From contig JAYKKT010000091.1 of the NCBI GenBank assembly GCA_036023115.1, forward strand, positions 32,385,501 to 32,449,500: a stretch of DNA of 64,000 nt, read 5' to 3'. The notes beneath the pieces were generated by a model. That model was given only the letters and a program-made list of their open reading frames with translations. It was not told the origin of the DNA and searched no databases. The position numbers were made by a program, and so were the translations under genes. Below, piece after piece: positions 24,536 to 36,345 of this stretch. The stretch comes from Brasenia schreberi (lineage: Eukaryota > Streptophyta > Magnoliopsida > Nymphaeales > Cabombaceae). Within the stretch, counting starts at the first letter, position 1. Every line of letters starts with the position of its first letter.

Positions 24536-24657
24536 TTATTGAAGCTTTTGTCCTTAGCTGATCCCATTACAAGCCTTTTGATGCTATACTGAGACACCAA
24601 CTGAGCAATGCCGCTTTGGATATCTCTAGATTCAACTACCAACTTATCGGCCTTCAC

Positions 24658-25206
24658 CTGCATTATTCAAACAGTGCTTCATCAAAGTTTGTTTTGCAGA
24701 AAGAGCAGTTCAGACAGAAACAGAGTAGGAGCTAAATGAAACAAATTTTCACTAAATTTATACCATATTGCTGAAATATTTAGAACTAATATTGTTGCTC
24801 AACAGCCATGAAGGAAAATTGGAGTCTAATCCATCTAGTTTACTACCATACAGTGGTTGCAATTGCTAAGGCATTGCATCATGAAAATGCTGACTGGTAT
24901 GTTGTACTATAACTACAGAAAGATAACCATTTATTTTCTTTGATGCTGTAGTGAGACTCAGTAGCATTGGCCATACAAATTCGAGTATCTTAATCAGCCT
25001 TTCTCTAAGAGCATAAAGCAACTTGGTTCGCTGAATCGCTGCCATGTGTGACAATCAGCTTTGCTAATAAGATCATTTAGCAACTTGTTAGGATTCGTCC
25101 TTAATTAGAAGAACCTCGCGGCAATATGTGGGCTCCATTTGTTGATCGAGAAGCCTGATCATACTGAAGATACATGAACCATCTGTGCTTCTCAAAGCAA
25201 GTATAC
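24658..25206 (-). other. Intron 2 of kinase gene B
   Basis: 549 bases. A short open frame (24866-25054, minus) looks coding-like by eye but lacks correct splice context, so I treat it as intronic. Confidence 0.6.
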
Positions 25207-25364
25207 CTTTTCAACACATTCGCAAGTACTGCCCCATAGCTTTCTCCATATTCTTTCTCTCTCCGTCTCTAAACCTTTTCACTTCAACTCCTGCAACACT
25301 TGAATAGGGCATCTTCCCAACTCCCACTTCAAAGAGAAAAAGATCACAGTTACTCTCTCTATAC

Positions 25365-25367
<3 letters not shown>

Positions 25368-25431
<64 letters not shown>

Positions 25432-25432
25432 A
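25368..25432. repeat. (TA)n microsatellite in intron 1 of gene B
   Basis: An ATAC run is followed by about 25 TA units, between exons 1 and 2 of gene B. Confidence 0.9.
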
Positions 25433-25794
25433 TAGATAGATTTATGGAGATGCTTACCTACATATAAGAATATGCATATATGGTCGTAGAAATTGAGGGG
25501 AAAAAAAGACGTTTCTCCTTATTGTTATTTTTTCTTAGTTCATCGCTAATGTGAAATATACTGCAGATGTTCACAAACTATAAGATCAAAAACTATTTCG
25601 GAAGGAGAATCCTTACTGGGTCCTGGCATAGTCTCTGAAGGCTTATGAATGTGAAGAAGTACTAACTCTGAATCTTTGAAAGTCTTCAGGGCATATTTCA
25701 GGTTCCTTTCATTTTCTTCAACTTTGCTTCCTAAAGCGATGTAAACTTTCTGCTGAGAAACTTCTCCTCCTTCAACCTGGATCTCTCTCTCCAT

Positions 25795-26318
25795 TTCGAA
25801 TTTATGGCTTCAGAATCCACAACTCCAGTTCTAACAGAACAAACATGTTATCATCGTGGCCCCGTGGGCATCATCAAAACACACGCATGCACATGTGCAC
25901 ATCATGGTTAATTTTCCATATATTATGAACCTAAAGGTGTACGTATACCAACTTGGTTCGCTAGTTCATAGACTTATATTATGGAATAATTGTAACATAT
26001 AAAATTAAGTATCTGTCTCAATATATATATATATATAACATCAATGTGCTTGAGAAGAAGAACCCAAGTGTGTTGGGTGCTGGCCTGGCTCATAGGACTT
26101 TCAAGTAGAAAGGGATTGGGGAGTTGGAATTAGGTACCTGCAGATACGCTCGCAAGTGTTTCAATCTTACCAGAAATTCGTGTCTTAGCTAAGTAAGAAG
26201 TCTTCCTGTAAACGCGAAGAAAAAGGAAAAGCATAGGAAAAGGCTTAGATCCCATAAAGAATACACGACGGTTTTAAAGTAACTACTTCCTCACCATACT
26301 GCTTACATGGAGCTCAGC

Positions 26319-26372
<54 letters not shown>

Positions 26373-26752
26373 GTGATGATGATGCTTCGTCTTCAGCGGC
26401 TCACTCTGCTATACTATACAAGCTTGACTTGCATTCTTTTTCTTTATGCTGCCTAGCAAGAAGTTTCCATGGCCCATCCCTCCCCCTCTCTCATGCATAT
26501 TTTCCTCGACTTTTCTTGTGTATTTCGATATGAGCTTGTCGACGCAACCCAAGCAAACTAGATCTTTCCATGGTCCCACTTTTATTCAGTCATCAACGAG
26601 GAGGAACACCAACCATCGGACCATCGGATTATTCAGTGTAAGAAAAGAATAATTGAGGTCCTGACTGAGTTGACTAGTCCTTAACATGAACGCAAAATGA
26701 TAAACTTACAAGCACTGCACGACCTCAAACATGAAATCGCTACCAAAGTAAT
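25795..26752. other. Upstream flank of gene B with (GA)n microsatellite; no gene
   Basis: Presumed promoter side of gene B. A GA repeat runs over about 26321-26370. An open frame at 26446-26652 shows no domain and I do not support it. Confidence 0.5.
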
Positions 26753-27039
26753 TGTAACGACCCACAAGACCTCTACTGATGTAGACATAGCGTGACCCAA
26801 TACTTGAATTATTAATAACTCAATAGCGGTAACCCAAAAGATTAAATAACAATTGTAAGCTCATATATTTATATACAATTTAATATCCAACAAAGAGTGA
26901 TACGACAAAAAGAAAAGCCAACTTATAAAGAACCAATATACTCTTATCATATTACAGCAGAAGTAAGTCCAATACGTGGAGTTGTTCGGGCTTGAACACA
27001 TGAAAAGAATCGAGAATATACTTTCGTAACATATGAAAG

Positions 27040-27800
27040 ACATTACATACACCGGTCAAAGTTATTGGTAACTCCAATCTTTTCGATGATAGAATATGGT
27101 CCTATATGTTGAAGATTCAATTTACCTTTTTATCCAAATTGTATGAAGCTTTTGATCGAGAATACCTTGAGAAAGACACAATTGCCCACCTCAAATTCTA
27201 TTGGGTGGCAATCATTGTATGCATAACTCTTCAGTGGTCTTGAACTGTTTTTATGTACTTTCGTATCCTTTTTATCATTTCAACATATCATTGAACCAAA
27301 TTAGATCCAATCACTTCAAAATTTGACGACTCATCCCAACATAACAATATTCTACACTTCAAACCATACATCTCGAAAGGTGCCACATAAATACTAACTT
27401 GGTAGTTGTTATTATATACAAAATCAACGAACTCTAAACGACCATCCTAATTACCATATCAATCCAATGCACAGATCTCAACATGTCTTGAAGGGTTTGG
27501 ATGGTGCATTAAGTTTGTCTATTTGTCTATGAATGAAAAATTATATTATATTATAGTCCTGGTGCAAGTGATTCCTACAAACTTCATGAAAATTGTGTGG
27601 TTAATTATATACATCTTTTAAATGTAATGGTCATAAATACCCATAATATTGTACCATATGTCTGATATAGATATTTGTCAATTGGTTAACTCCTATCTTT
27701 ATTCGAATCGTTATAAAGTACGTTACCTTTATAAAAGCGATCAATAATTATCCATATATCACATTTTACTCGTTATAAGTTTTTTATAATTTGACTTTTC
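27040..27800 (-). pseudogene. Ty3/gypsy integrase remnant
   Basis: On the minus strand, translated piecemeal: a motif like IIDRF-KVTYF (about 27.74 kb), then EFVYNNNYQVSIYVAPFEMYG and CWDE (about 27.35 kb), then VGNCVFLKV and HIGPYSIIEKIG (about 27.18-27.08 kb), the usual end of gypsy integrases. Many stops. It places the element as gypsy rather than copia. Confidence 0.65.
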
Positions 27801-28006
27801 TTTTATTTTAGTCTTCATTATTATACCACCATATGTTGAACTCTGATTGTAAATAAATAAATATACTTAGACTTATTATCTAATCTTATTGGGTTATGCT
27901 TCCCTTGAATTGATAATAGTTTACAAGATTTGGTTACATTGTATGAATGAGCCTTATGTCGATGTCGTCAAGCTCTTTGGGTGATTATAAATGTAGTATC
28001 AGAGTC

Positions 28007-29333
28007 AAGTTAGGTTCTAGGGATATTTCAGTGTATTTGAGGTTTAATTTTGATGTGGTTTAAATTATTTATTTTATAATTAAATATTGAATATTAATAT
28101 TATATTTGTATCATGATTTAAAGATTCAATCAAGATTATTAAGAGGGATTAATATTATGATATTTGGATTCTATAACATTTTAGGTAGGTGCATGTGTTC
28201 TCTCTCCAAATGCATACTAGAGATAGTTTTACTTGCTTTTAAATATTGCATGAGATTTTAAAATGTTTGATGATGCTTTGAAGTGATTATATATGTATTA
28301 GGTTATTAAATGAAGTTGAAAATGTTTTGTTGAGTATAATATTACATTGTTGAGTATGCAAATAAATCATTAACGAGTATGAATCTACTTTCATGATGGT
28401 ATGAGACATCGTTGAATCATAGATGGTCGTCTTGTTAGTGCTAGCTCATAAGTTCTTATTATAGGTGATTAAGATATTATTGGGTATAGATCTATTTTTC
28501 ACGATGCTATACGACATCGTTGGATCGTAAATGGTCGTATCAAATAGTGCTACATTGTAGATATATCGTTATATTGACTACTTCATTAGTTATGCTAATT
28601 TTATATATAGTAATATTGGGTAGCTAATGTCGGATTATATAACATGCCTAGGTTGAGGACATGTGAAACTAGTCAACAAGAGTAGAAAGTTTATATAAAA
28701 TAAAATAGAATTAATAATAAATATTAATATGTCAATTTTTCATAGTAATTGAACACATTATATGGATATGGTGTAAAGATATAGAGCATGTGAGATGATT
28801 TAGGTAGATCTCATGGATATGAGTGGTAGCTCAAAATTGATGTATGTGTAGATATTGTTGAGATTAATTGAGTAAATTTATGACTTTACTAATGTGGTAT
28901 CTAGATACTTTGTTCCGTAGATTCAAAGAGTTGAACCTAATGAGCCGATAATTTAATCGTTAAGGTTTTGAACCAGTGTGTTGAGGATATTATTAGAGAA
29001 CACATGACTCGATAAGAGGAGGAGGGTTCAAAAGACTCCTACGATGTGACTATGGTTTGACATAGTAGAGGCCCTGTAATCATAACTAAACTTTATTATT
29101 GATGAATGTTTGAATATGCATACATATTTGATATAATGATATTAATTAAAATTTATGTTATAAAATTGTTATTGTGATATATGAATTAAAAACAACATAT
29201 CTTTAATATATTATCGATTTGGAGAGACTACATCCATCTACGAGTATAGTTGTGATGTTTATATTTCTATTTAATATTATAAAACCTAGATATTAGATGC
29301 ATTTAAGGTGGTTGGAATACTTGAGGACATGAT
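28007..29333 (+). other. Non-coding interior between gypsy LTR copies
   Basis: Very AT-rich. A decayed direct repeat with GACATCGTTG-ATC and ATGGTCGT words occurs at about 28405 and 28505. No coding sequence recognised. Confidence 0.45.
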
Positions 29334-29855
29334 CTTTTTATTATGCTATGTTACGGTAAGATTTGATAGGTTGTTTCTAGTTGGACTTTTATTTCATTTT
29401 TAGTCTTTGTTATTACATCACTGCATGTTGAACTCTGATTATATTTAAATAAATATAGTTTGACTTATTGTCTCATCTTATTGGGTTATGTTGCTATTGA
29501 ATTGTCAAACGGTTCACGAGATTCGGTAACATGGCATAGACGGGCTCTATGTCCATGTTGGTCGAGCTCTGTGAGTTGTTACAAAGGGTTCTCATACACA
29601 CTATCTTTTTATTAAGTTACGTTATGGTAGGATTTGATAGGTTATTTGTAGTTTGACTTTTTTTATTTTTAGACTTTGTTGTTGTATCACTACATGGTAA
29701 ACTCTTATTATATATAAATAAATACTGTTGGACTTGTTGTTTGATCTTATTGGGTTATGTTGCCATTGAATTTTCAACAATTCACAAGATTAAGCAATGT
29801 ATCATGGTTGTCCCTATGTCTACGTCGATTGAGCTTTATGGGCCATTACACTCCC
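29334..29855 (+). repeat. Tandem pair of gypsy LTR copies, 271-bp period
   Basis: The block starting CTTTTTATTA at 29334 recurs at 29605. Both run through AGGATTTGATAGGTT, CTTATTGGGTTATGTTGC and a CTATGTC motif to a GTTACA or ATTACA end. Confidence 0.8.
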
Positions 29856-31378
29856 CAAAAAATCTATGTTCATGTTCATAGGGAACCAAGGAGTTGTTTT
29901 CTCATGTTAGAAATTACATGGGAAGGAAAAGTTAATAAAGGGATGAAAAGGACTAGATACACAAGAAAAAGTTTAGGATCAAAGCTATATGTCGATCTAC
30001 AAGAGAATTGTGCTTGAAGATTCAAAGTCTCATGATGTTTCTCCTTATTTCCTCTAACACTCAAAGCAACAAATCTCTTTTGTGTGCCACTACCAAAGCT
30101 ATATGTCGATCTACAGCCGTTCTTGCTATCGTTGCTTGAACCTAAGAATCATCCTCCAAGTGCACCCTTTATCTTAGGATCAAATCATTACCTATTTAGA
30201 GATAGAGAGGGATTAAAGAAAAAGAGATTACGGTATACTCATTAGGTATTAAGGGTTAAAGTAAATCTTTGTTCGAAGATTATGTTTTATACATAACAAA
30301 TAGTGTTTCGTTAGTTCTTTATCAAAATCAAAGTTGAAAAGAATTTAAGGCTAAGTCTAAACTATTGTTTTACACTCCAAGATCAGTTATGTATAATTCA
30401 TACACTTATTAGTCACATTTTCAAATTGATTTAGAACATTCTTCCTCCTTGGGAAAGGATCCAAATCAATTTCACAATCATACCTATTTTCACAGGATTA
30501 CTATTTGCACACCCTTTTTTTCAAAAATAACAAAATTATAACTCAACACTTTTTCTCTCTCCACTCCTAATTTCAACATTTTCTTGTACTCTGACAATTG
30601 GCATTTATTTTTTGACATCATTGCCTTCTTCACATATGAACAATACATATTCTTTCGAATCTCATCGGAAAAGAGAAAGAAGAATCAAGAACAATAAAAA
30701 CAAAACTAAAAAACAAAATCAATACGAGGAAGTACAATAAAAATCAAGAACAAAAATAAGAGGAAGAAAATTAAAAAATTACATCACGAACATGGCTTAG
30801 ATGCGTCTTCCAAATAGGAGACTTGCAGCTCTACCACATCCTCTACCAAAAGAGTCTCGACCAGAGAATTAGGCATCATTTTTTCGTTTTAATTCTAACC
30901 AAAAATGAAATTAATACATCACATAAACGACAAAAATACATCAAATCAATGACATACCTCTAAAAATCATTGAAACCATGTTTGAATAGGCTTCTTCTCT
31001 TCTTTTTGGTCAGATAAAACACTATGAGATAAGGGATGGTCATGCATTGGATTGAGCTTTAAGTCATAAGTCAATAGAGAAATGATTTGAAAAATCAACA
31101 ATAAGATGGGAACCACGGAGAGAGTGTGTTTAGACAATTGAGGAGTATCATAGTAATTCTTAAATTTTAGTAAGAGCAAAATTAAAATCATGATAAAAAA
31201 GGGGTGTGTGGATAGTAAAAAGGATGTGAACATATCAATTGTTTCAGTTTCTAATTATTGTTCTAACTAGAAGATTGTAATCTTGTTTGTTTGATGCGTA
31301 TAAGATCGGTTGTTTGTTTCTTGTTTCTTTATTTATATTATTAGACCCTCTATTTTTAAAATTTGTTTAGACCTAAAA
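29856..31378. other. No gene seen; part resembles sequence 8.6 kb downstream
   Basis: 29923-30090 shares GGAAGGAAAAGTTAAT, AGATTCAAAGTC, CTTCTCCTT-like and TAACACTCAAAG words with 38567-38740. The spacing suggests the two could be worn LTRs of copia element 3, but boundaries cannot be drawn. The rest is AT-rich. A minus open frame (30967-31233) is not convincing. Confidence 0.4.
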
Positions 31379-33132
31379 AATGATAATCAAGTGTATGTTT
31401 TTGACTTAGCAAATACCGAAAAGTTAAATAGCATGAATTTCCAAATTTAGAAGAGAAGAATCCTATTAGCTTTGACCTTCGAGTGTGGACTATGTATTAA
31501 AGAAAATAAAAACCCAACCTCTATCCAGTCCAATAGATAAAAAAAAAGAGCTATAAAATCTTTGCAAAGAATGATATTTTAGTTAACACTATTATATTAA
31601 TCTATATGGAGGAGCTTTACTAGAGTTTTTGAGGAATGCAAAATGGCTAAAGAAATGTTTGAGTTTGTGCCAACTAAATATGATATTACATTACATACTC
31701 GGCTTCTCCTTCATAAATACAACTCACATGTGATGAAAGAAGGAGATAATATTGTTAAACATATAAACAAAATATTAGTCATGACTAGAGACTTAGTTGT
31801 TACTAAGACAATTATTACTAACCCAATGCAAATCTCGACTATTCTAAGTAACTCACCACCCTCAACGTGGTCACTAGAGTACTTAGGTTGAATTCTAACC
31901 TCATCTTTATTGAGCACCCACTCAAAGTAGACATTCAGCAAGAGCACATGAATGCATGCAAAAAGAAAAAGTTGCTCTTCGCTTAGGTGACATTAGGTCT
32001 AGCTCCAAAACCCATCAAAATAAAAAGAGACCAAATAAAAGGTTATGGTAAATTTGGCAAAAAAGAAGTCAAACATTCAAGAAATTGTAATAATTTGCTT
32101 CCTAAATAAAGTGCTTTAGTTACGGAAAGATAAAGTACCATAAAAGATATTATTGTAGCAAAAAAGATGTAAGTACAATACTTAACAAGGTAGGCAAAAG
32201 AAAAAGCATAAGGTAGTTTGTGTTATTTATGAATGTCTTTATATGGATCATGATGTTTTAGATGGTGGATGAATTCTTGAACAACCCATCACATTTCAAA
32301 GAGCAAGGTAGAAGCTATTGATATGAAGGATTACCAACCTCAAAAACATCAAGTCGATATGATAAATAATAGATATGATGATGTTTCAGGGATTGAGTCT
32401 ACTAGGGTTAATATTTGAGGCACATTTGTGTTATTCAAGAATATATTGATGGTGTATTCTATAAACATAATTTAGTATGTATATCTTAGTTAAGAAGGGT
32501 TTTGAGGTTAGGTTTGCTTTTAGAAAAGAATAGGGACTTTTTTTCTAGAATTTTTTATTTTGAGTATGGTTTGTTTAAACCCAATGTTTTAATAATGAAA
32601 CTAATTCTTTTACTTATGTTGATTGTGCTTCTATTGTTAATGTTAATGTGTAGCATAAAAGATTAGGATATCTGAGTTCGAATAAGTTGAAGAAATTAGA
32701 TATCTAAGCTTAAACCCATTGTCAAAGTGGCACAATCATAGAAGATTAGGGTGTGATGAAACCTTGTTCAACAAGTGTGAGGATTTATGTAAGAGAAAAT
32801 GATAAGAAATCTTTTTTTCAAAAATGTTATTATAGTTATAATTTTATTAGAAATCATTTACATATATATTAGTGGACCTTCCAAAGTATGGTATCATCAA
32901 GGAAATGACTATTTTATAACTTTCATTGATGATCATTTGAGGTATAGATATGCATACCTCTTGTAACATAAGTCTAAGGTATTATTTATAATTTAAAGAA
33001 TACAAACAAAAAGTTGAAAATCAATTGATTGTAAAATTAAAGTTTTGAGGTCCGTTCCATATGGCGAATACATCTTTTTTGAGTTTCAGAATATTATAAA
33101 AATTTGGAATAACAAAGCAAAATATTATGCTC
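31379..33132 (+). pseudogene. gag and first half of pol, copia element 3
   Basis: gag piece with FVPTKYDITLHTRLLLHKYNS and VKHINKILVMTRDLV. Zinc knuckle reduced to CFSYGKIKYHKRYYC (one Cys lost). The protease region reads with a stop in place of the aspartate context. The integrase region has FITFIDD, and the frame ends at the RTE junction near 33132. Confidence 0.7.
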
Positions 33133-34906
33133 AATACACCTCAACTCAACTCAAAAGAGGGTGAAAGAGATATTTTTAGGATAGCTAGGGCTAGAGATAA
33201 GAAAACTAAAGATCTTAATTATGTTAGATGCATAAAAGACGAGGATGAAAAAATTCTAGTGGCAAATGATGATATAAGAAATAGATGGAAAAACTATTTT
33301 TATAATCTTTTTAATGAAAATAAAGATGTTAGTATTAGTTTAGGAGATTTAGCCAAGTCAGAAAAGTATATAAACCACAATTTCTACCAACGTATTCAAA
33401 AGAATGAAGTCAAAGAGGCTCTTAAACATATGAAGAGTGGTAAATCGGTAGGACCAGATAATATTCCTATAGAAGTTTGGAAAATACTAGGAGAAATAGG
33501 AATCACTTGGCTCACAAGACTATTTAATGAAATATGGAAAAACCAAAAGATGCCCGAGGAATGGAGAGCAAGTACACTTATACCCGTATATAAGAACAAG
33601 GGAGACATTCAAAATTGTGCGAATTATCGAGGTATCAAGTTAATGAGTCATACTATGAAATTATGGGAAAGAATTATTGAACGTAGGTTAAGACAAGTAT
33701 CAAGTACAACGGAGAACCAATTTGGATTTATGCCAGGTAGATCTACTATTGAAGCGATTCACCTTTTGAGACGTCTTATGGAACATTTTAGAGCAAAAAA
33801 GAAAGACCTTCACATGATATTTATTGATTTAGAAAAGCTTATGATAGGGTACCGAGGGAGGTTCTTTGGAGAACTTTGGAAAAAAGAGGTATCCCATTGA
33901 CATATATTAACCTTATAAGAGACATGTATGATGGTGCAAAAACATGTGTGAGGACTCATGAAGGAACGACAGACTTCTTTGAAGTTAATATTGGGTTACA
34001 TCAAGGATCAACTTTAAGTCCATACTTATTTATAATGGTGATGGATGAGTTAACAAAACATATTAAGATGAAGTACCTTGGTGTATGTTATTTGCAGATG
34101 ACATTGTATTAGTGGAGGAGTCTAAGGAAAAAGTTAATAGAAAATTGGAACTATGGAGAGAAACATTAGAAAACAAAGGCCTCCGACTTAGTAGAACAAA
34201 GACAGAATATATGGAATGTAAGTTTGATCATTTGGCTATTTCAGAGGACATAGAAATTAAAATTGGCACACATTGCATTCCCCAAAAGGAAAGTTTTAAA
34301 TACTTAGGGTCAATTTTTCAAAGTGATGGAAGAATTGATGGAGATGTTACACATAGAATTAATGCTGGTTGGTTAAAATGGAGAGGAGCATCAGGTATTC
34401 TTTGTGATAAGAAGATACCATTAAAATTAAAAGGTAAATATTATAGAGCAGCAATTAGGCCTGCCATGTTTTATGGTTCTGAGTGTTGGGCAGTTAATCA
34501 TCAACATGTACAAAAGATGTCTGTGACAGAAATGAAGATGTTGAGATGGATGAGTGGTCATACAAGAAAAGACCGTATACATAATGAGGTTATTAGAAAC
34601 AAATTAGGAGTGGCACCAATAGAGGATAAAATGAGAGAACATCGTTTAAGATGGTTTGGACATATAGAAAGAAGATCAAAAGAAGAACCTGTAAGAAGGT
34701 TAGAAAACCTAAATTTGGAAAGTATTAAAAGAGGTAGAGGACGACCACAAAAGTGTTGGAAAGAAACAATAAAGAATGATCTAGCTTATTGGGAGTTAAC
34801 TGCTAGCATGGCACACGATAGGGATCTGTGGAAACAAAGAATCCATGTAGCCGACCCCGTTTAGTATGGGAAAAGGCTTAGTTGTTGTTGTTGTAGTTGT
34901 TGTTGT
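33133..34906 (+). mobile_element. RTE LINE 3, 5'-truncated, inserted in the integrase of copia element 3
   Basis: It begins in the same CAACTCAAAAGAGGGTGAAAG region that is internal to RTE 2, so the endonuclease half is missing, and it ends in TTG repeats (34881-34906). At the left junction the copia text ACACCTCA meets the RTE text ACTCAACTCAAAAG with short overlap, as expected for a truncated insertion joined at microhomology. Confidence 0.85.
33150..34864 (+). pseudogene. Reverse transcriptase of RTE 3
   Basis: Best preserved RTE coding sequence of the window: open 33127-33900 ([39 protein letters not shown]), 33876-34112 ([13 protein letters not shown]) and 34085-34864 (FADD at 34091-34102, SRTKTEYMECKF, HRLRWFGHIER, GRGRPQKCWKE), with two small frame shifts between pieces. 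It ends just before the 3' tail. Closely similar to RTE 2. Confidence 0.88.
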
Positions 34907-36345
34907 ATATAATAGGACACTTTTGAATATGATTAGGTTTAGTATGTTTTTCAAACTATAGGCTTTTACAGAAAAACAATGTCTACAATCATGTATATAT
35001 TGAACAAAGTTATCTATAAAGTTACATCTTTTATACTATATAATTTTGGGTTTTGTAGATGTAAAAATTTTACTCTGAAGTCTATGTACAGACTTGAAAT
35101 AAGTTTTTACACTACATCGTGCGTGAGCGTGCCAGCTAGTTTTACTGAAACTAACAAAGTTGTATTTTCTGATTTTAATAGCGATTATGGGGATGTGGAT
35201 CTTTTCGACTTAGGCCTTCTTAAACCGACACTCAAGGGTCAGCCTAGACGCTTTTAGGATTGGTTTGGATCATGTGTTTTCAAAATTCACTGTCAAATCC
35301 AATTTACTTAATCAAATTCGTGAAACTAGGTCTTGAAAAGAAATATTTCAAAGTTCTAAAAAAGAGAAACTGATTCTGTTTTCAAAATGTTTTTTCGAAT
35401 TTTTCTTGATAGTTTATGAGTCTCCAAAAATTACAAAAATTTTATAATTCTTGGCCCAACACTTGATCGAGCTCATAAATAGGTGGCTGGTCACATGTCC
35501 TCACATGGGACTCATGGTGGTCCCCCTTAGCCAAGGTAAGTGCAGCCTCATGTGGTTAGTGCAACTAGGTGTGGTTCTACTACCCTTGGTGCAGCCGGGT
35601 GTAGCCCCATGTGGTCCGGTTAGGTGCAGTCCTCCATTGACCTTGGCTAGGTGAGTTCGACTCAATCTAGCCCACCCCTTGCTTGGTCTTGGTAGCTTGC
35701 CTTGAGTCTTGATTTACGGTATGGTTCAGACATAATCCATGGTGGTCTTGCTGCCCACTTAAAGCTTGTGGTCACCTCTACTTCGGTGCATGAAGTCCAA
35801 CCTTGACTCGACCTTGGTAGCTTGCCTCAAGTCTTGATTTGGGTGTGGTCTAGCCCGTGTTGGTGTCTTCTTCTCTAGCTCACTTAAGACTCAACCCTTT
35901 GCCTTGGTCCATGCTTGTCATGTGTGTGATTCTTGATTTGGTTAAATTGACTCGAGCTAGGTTGATGCTACTTCAAATCTTGATTTCATTTTGGATTGCA
36001 GTTTTGTCTTTGAATCAGGCTTGAACCTTTTGTTAGGCTTCATCCTGCATCTTTGGCATGATTTTCGTGAATTTATCCTTATGCTCTCTGGAACCGGGCT
36101 TTATTTCATCGACATCTTTTTAGATTTAAAACTTGGTTTTGTCACTTCAAGTTCAAAATCCTTTGATTTCAAAATATTGTTTTGGTATTTTGTGCAATTC
36201 GCAGGTTGTATTTAAATCAGGGATTTTAAAACAACCCTATTGTTTTGAAAGCTCGAAAGCATACTTGGATATATCTTTGGAAATATTTTTAGGGTGTTTA
36301 CAGGTTTGATAAAAAAATTCATATATTAGTCACCTATGAAGGTGG
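34907..36345. other. Unidentified 1.4-kb block inside copia element 3
   Basis: Replaces about 250 bases of integrase code expected between 33132 and 36346. About 35440-35960 is much richer in G and C than its surroundings and repeats CTTGGTAGCTTGCCT-AGTCTTGATTT (near 35685 and 35813). The end reads GGGTGTTTACAGG, like some plant LTR ends. No domain found; a solo LTR is possible but unproved. Confidence 0.4.

Larger units (their letters stand above)
21256..25794 (-). pseudogene. Kinase gene B: USP + coiled coil + kinase (RLCK-IX type), probably broken in exon 2
   Basis: Exons on the minus strand: 25794-25617, 25326-25207, 24657-24536, 24059-23618, 22998-22588, 21924-21256; all junctions are GT-AG, with the phases of copy C. 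Exon 1 starts ATG with VYIALG and VLLHIH (USP-like); exon 3 ends the USP part (KRLVMGSA); exon 4 has QIWFVCKG and a Ser-rich linker; exon 5 holds a heptad-rich coiled coil and the N-lobe (IGQGGFGTVYRG, VAIKRF); exon 6 has HGDLKPANILLD, ADFGICR, YMDPEF and the end of the C-lobe. There is no U-box. Exon 2 is 120 nt instead of 122 and runs into TGA just before its donor, so the frame breaks unless splicing differs or the base call is wrong. Everything else is open. Likely role if active: cytosolic Ser/Thr signalling kinase; substrate unknown. Confidence 0.82.
26753..29855. mobile_element. Ty3/gypsy remnant cluster with LTR copies in both orientations
   Basis: An LTR ending beginning TGTAACGACCCACAAG lies at 26753 to about 26960 (minus sense). 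Related LTR sequence lies on the plus strand at about 27780-27990, 29334-29582 and 29605-29850, all sharing CTTATTGGGTTATG and ending near GTTACA or ATTACA. A minus-strand integrase remnant sits between the first two. A PBS-like TAGTATCAGAGTC follows the 27.99 kb LTR end. Confidence 0.65.

Noticed and set aside
24866..25054. Candidate exon 2 of gene B at this position
   Set aside because: Frame and ends do not fit; the real exon 2 is at 25207-25326, with correct acceptor context and alignment to copy A exon 2.
26446..26652. 68-residue plus-strand frame upstream of gene B
   Set aside because: No domain or splice context; probably chance.
35451..35654. 67-residue frame in the GC-richer block
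   Set aside because: Repetitive composition (GVVLLPLVQPGV style) from internal repeats; no homology recognised.
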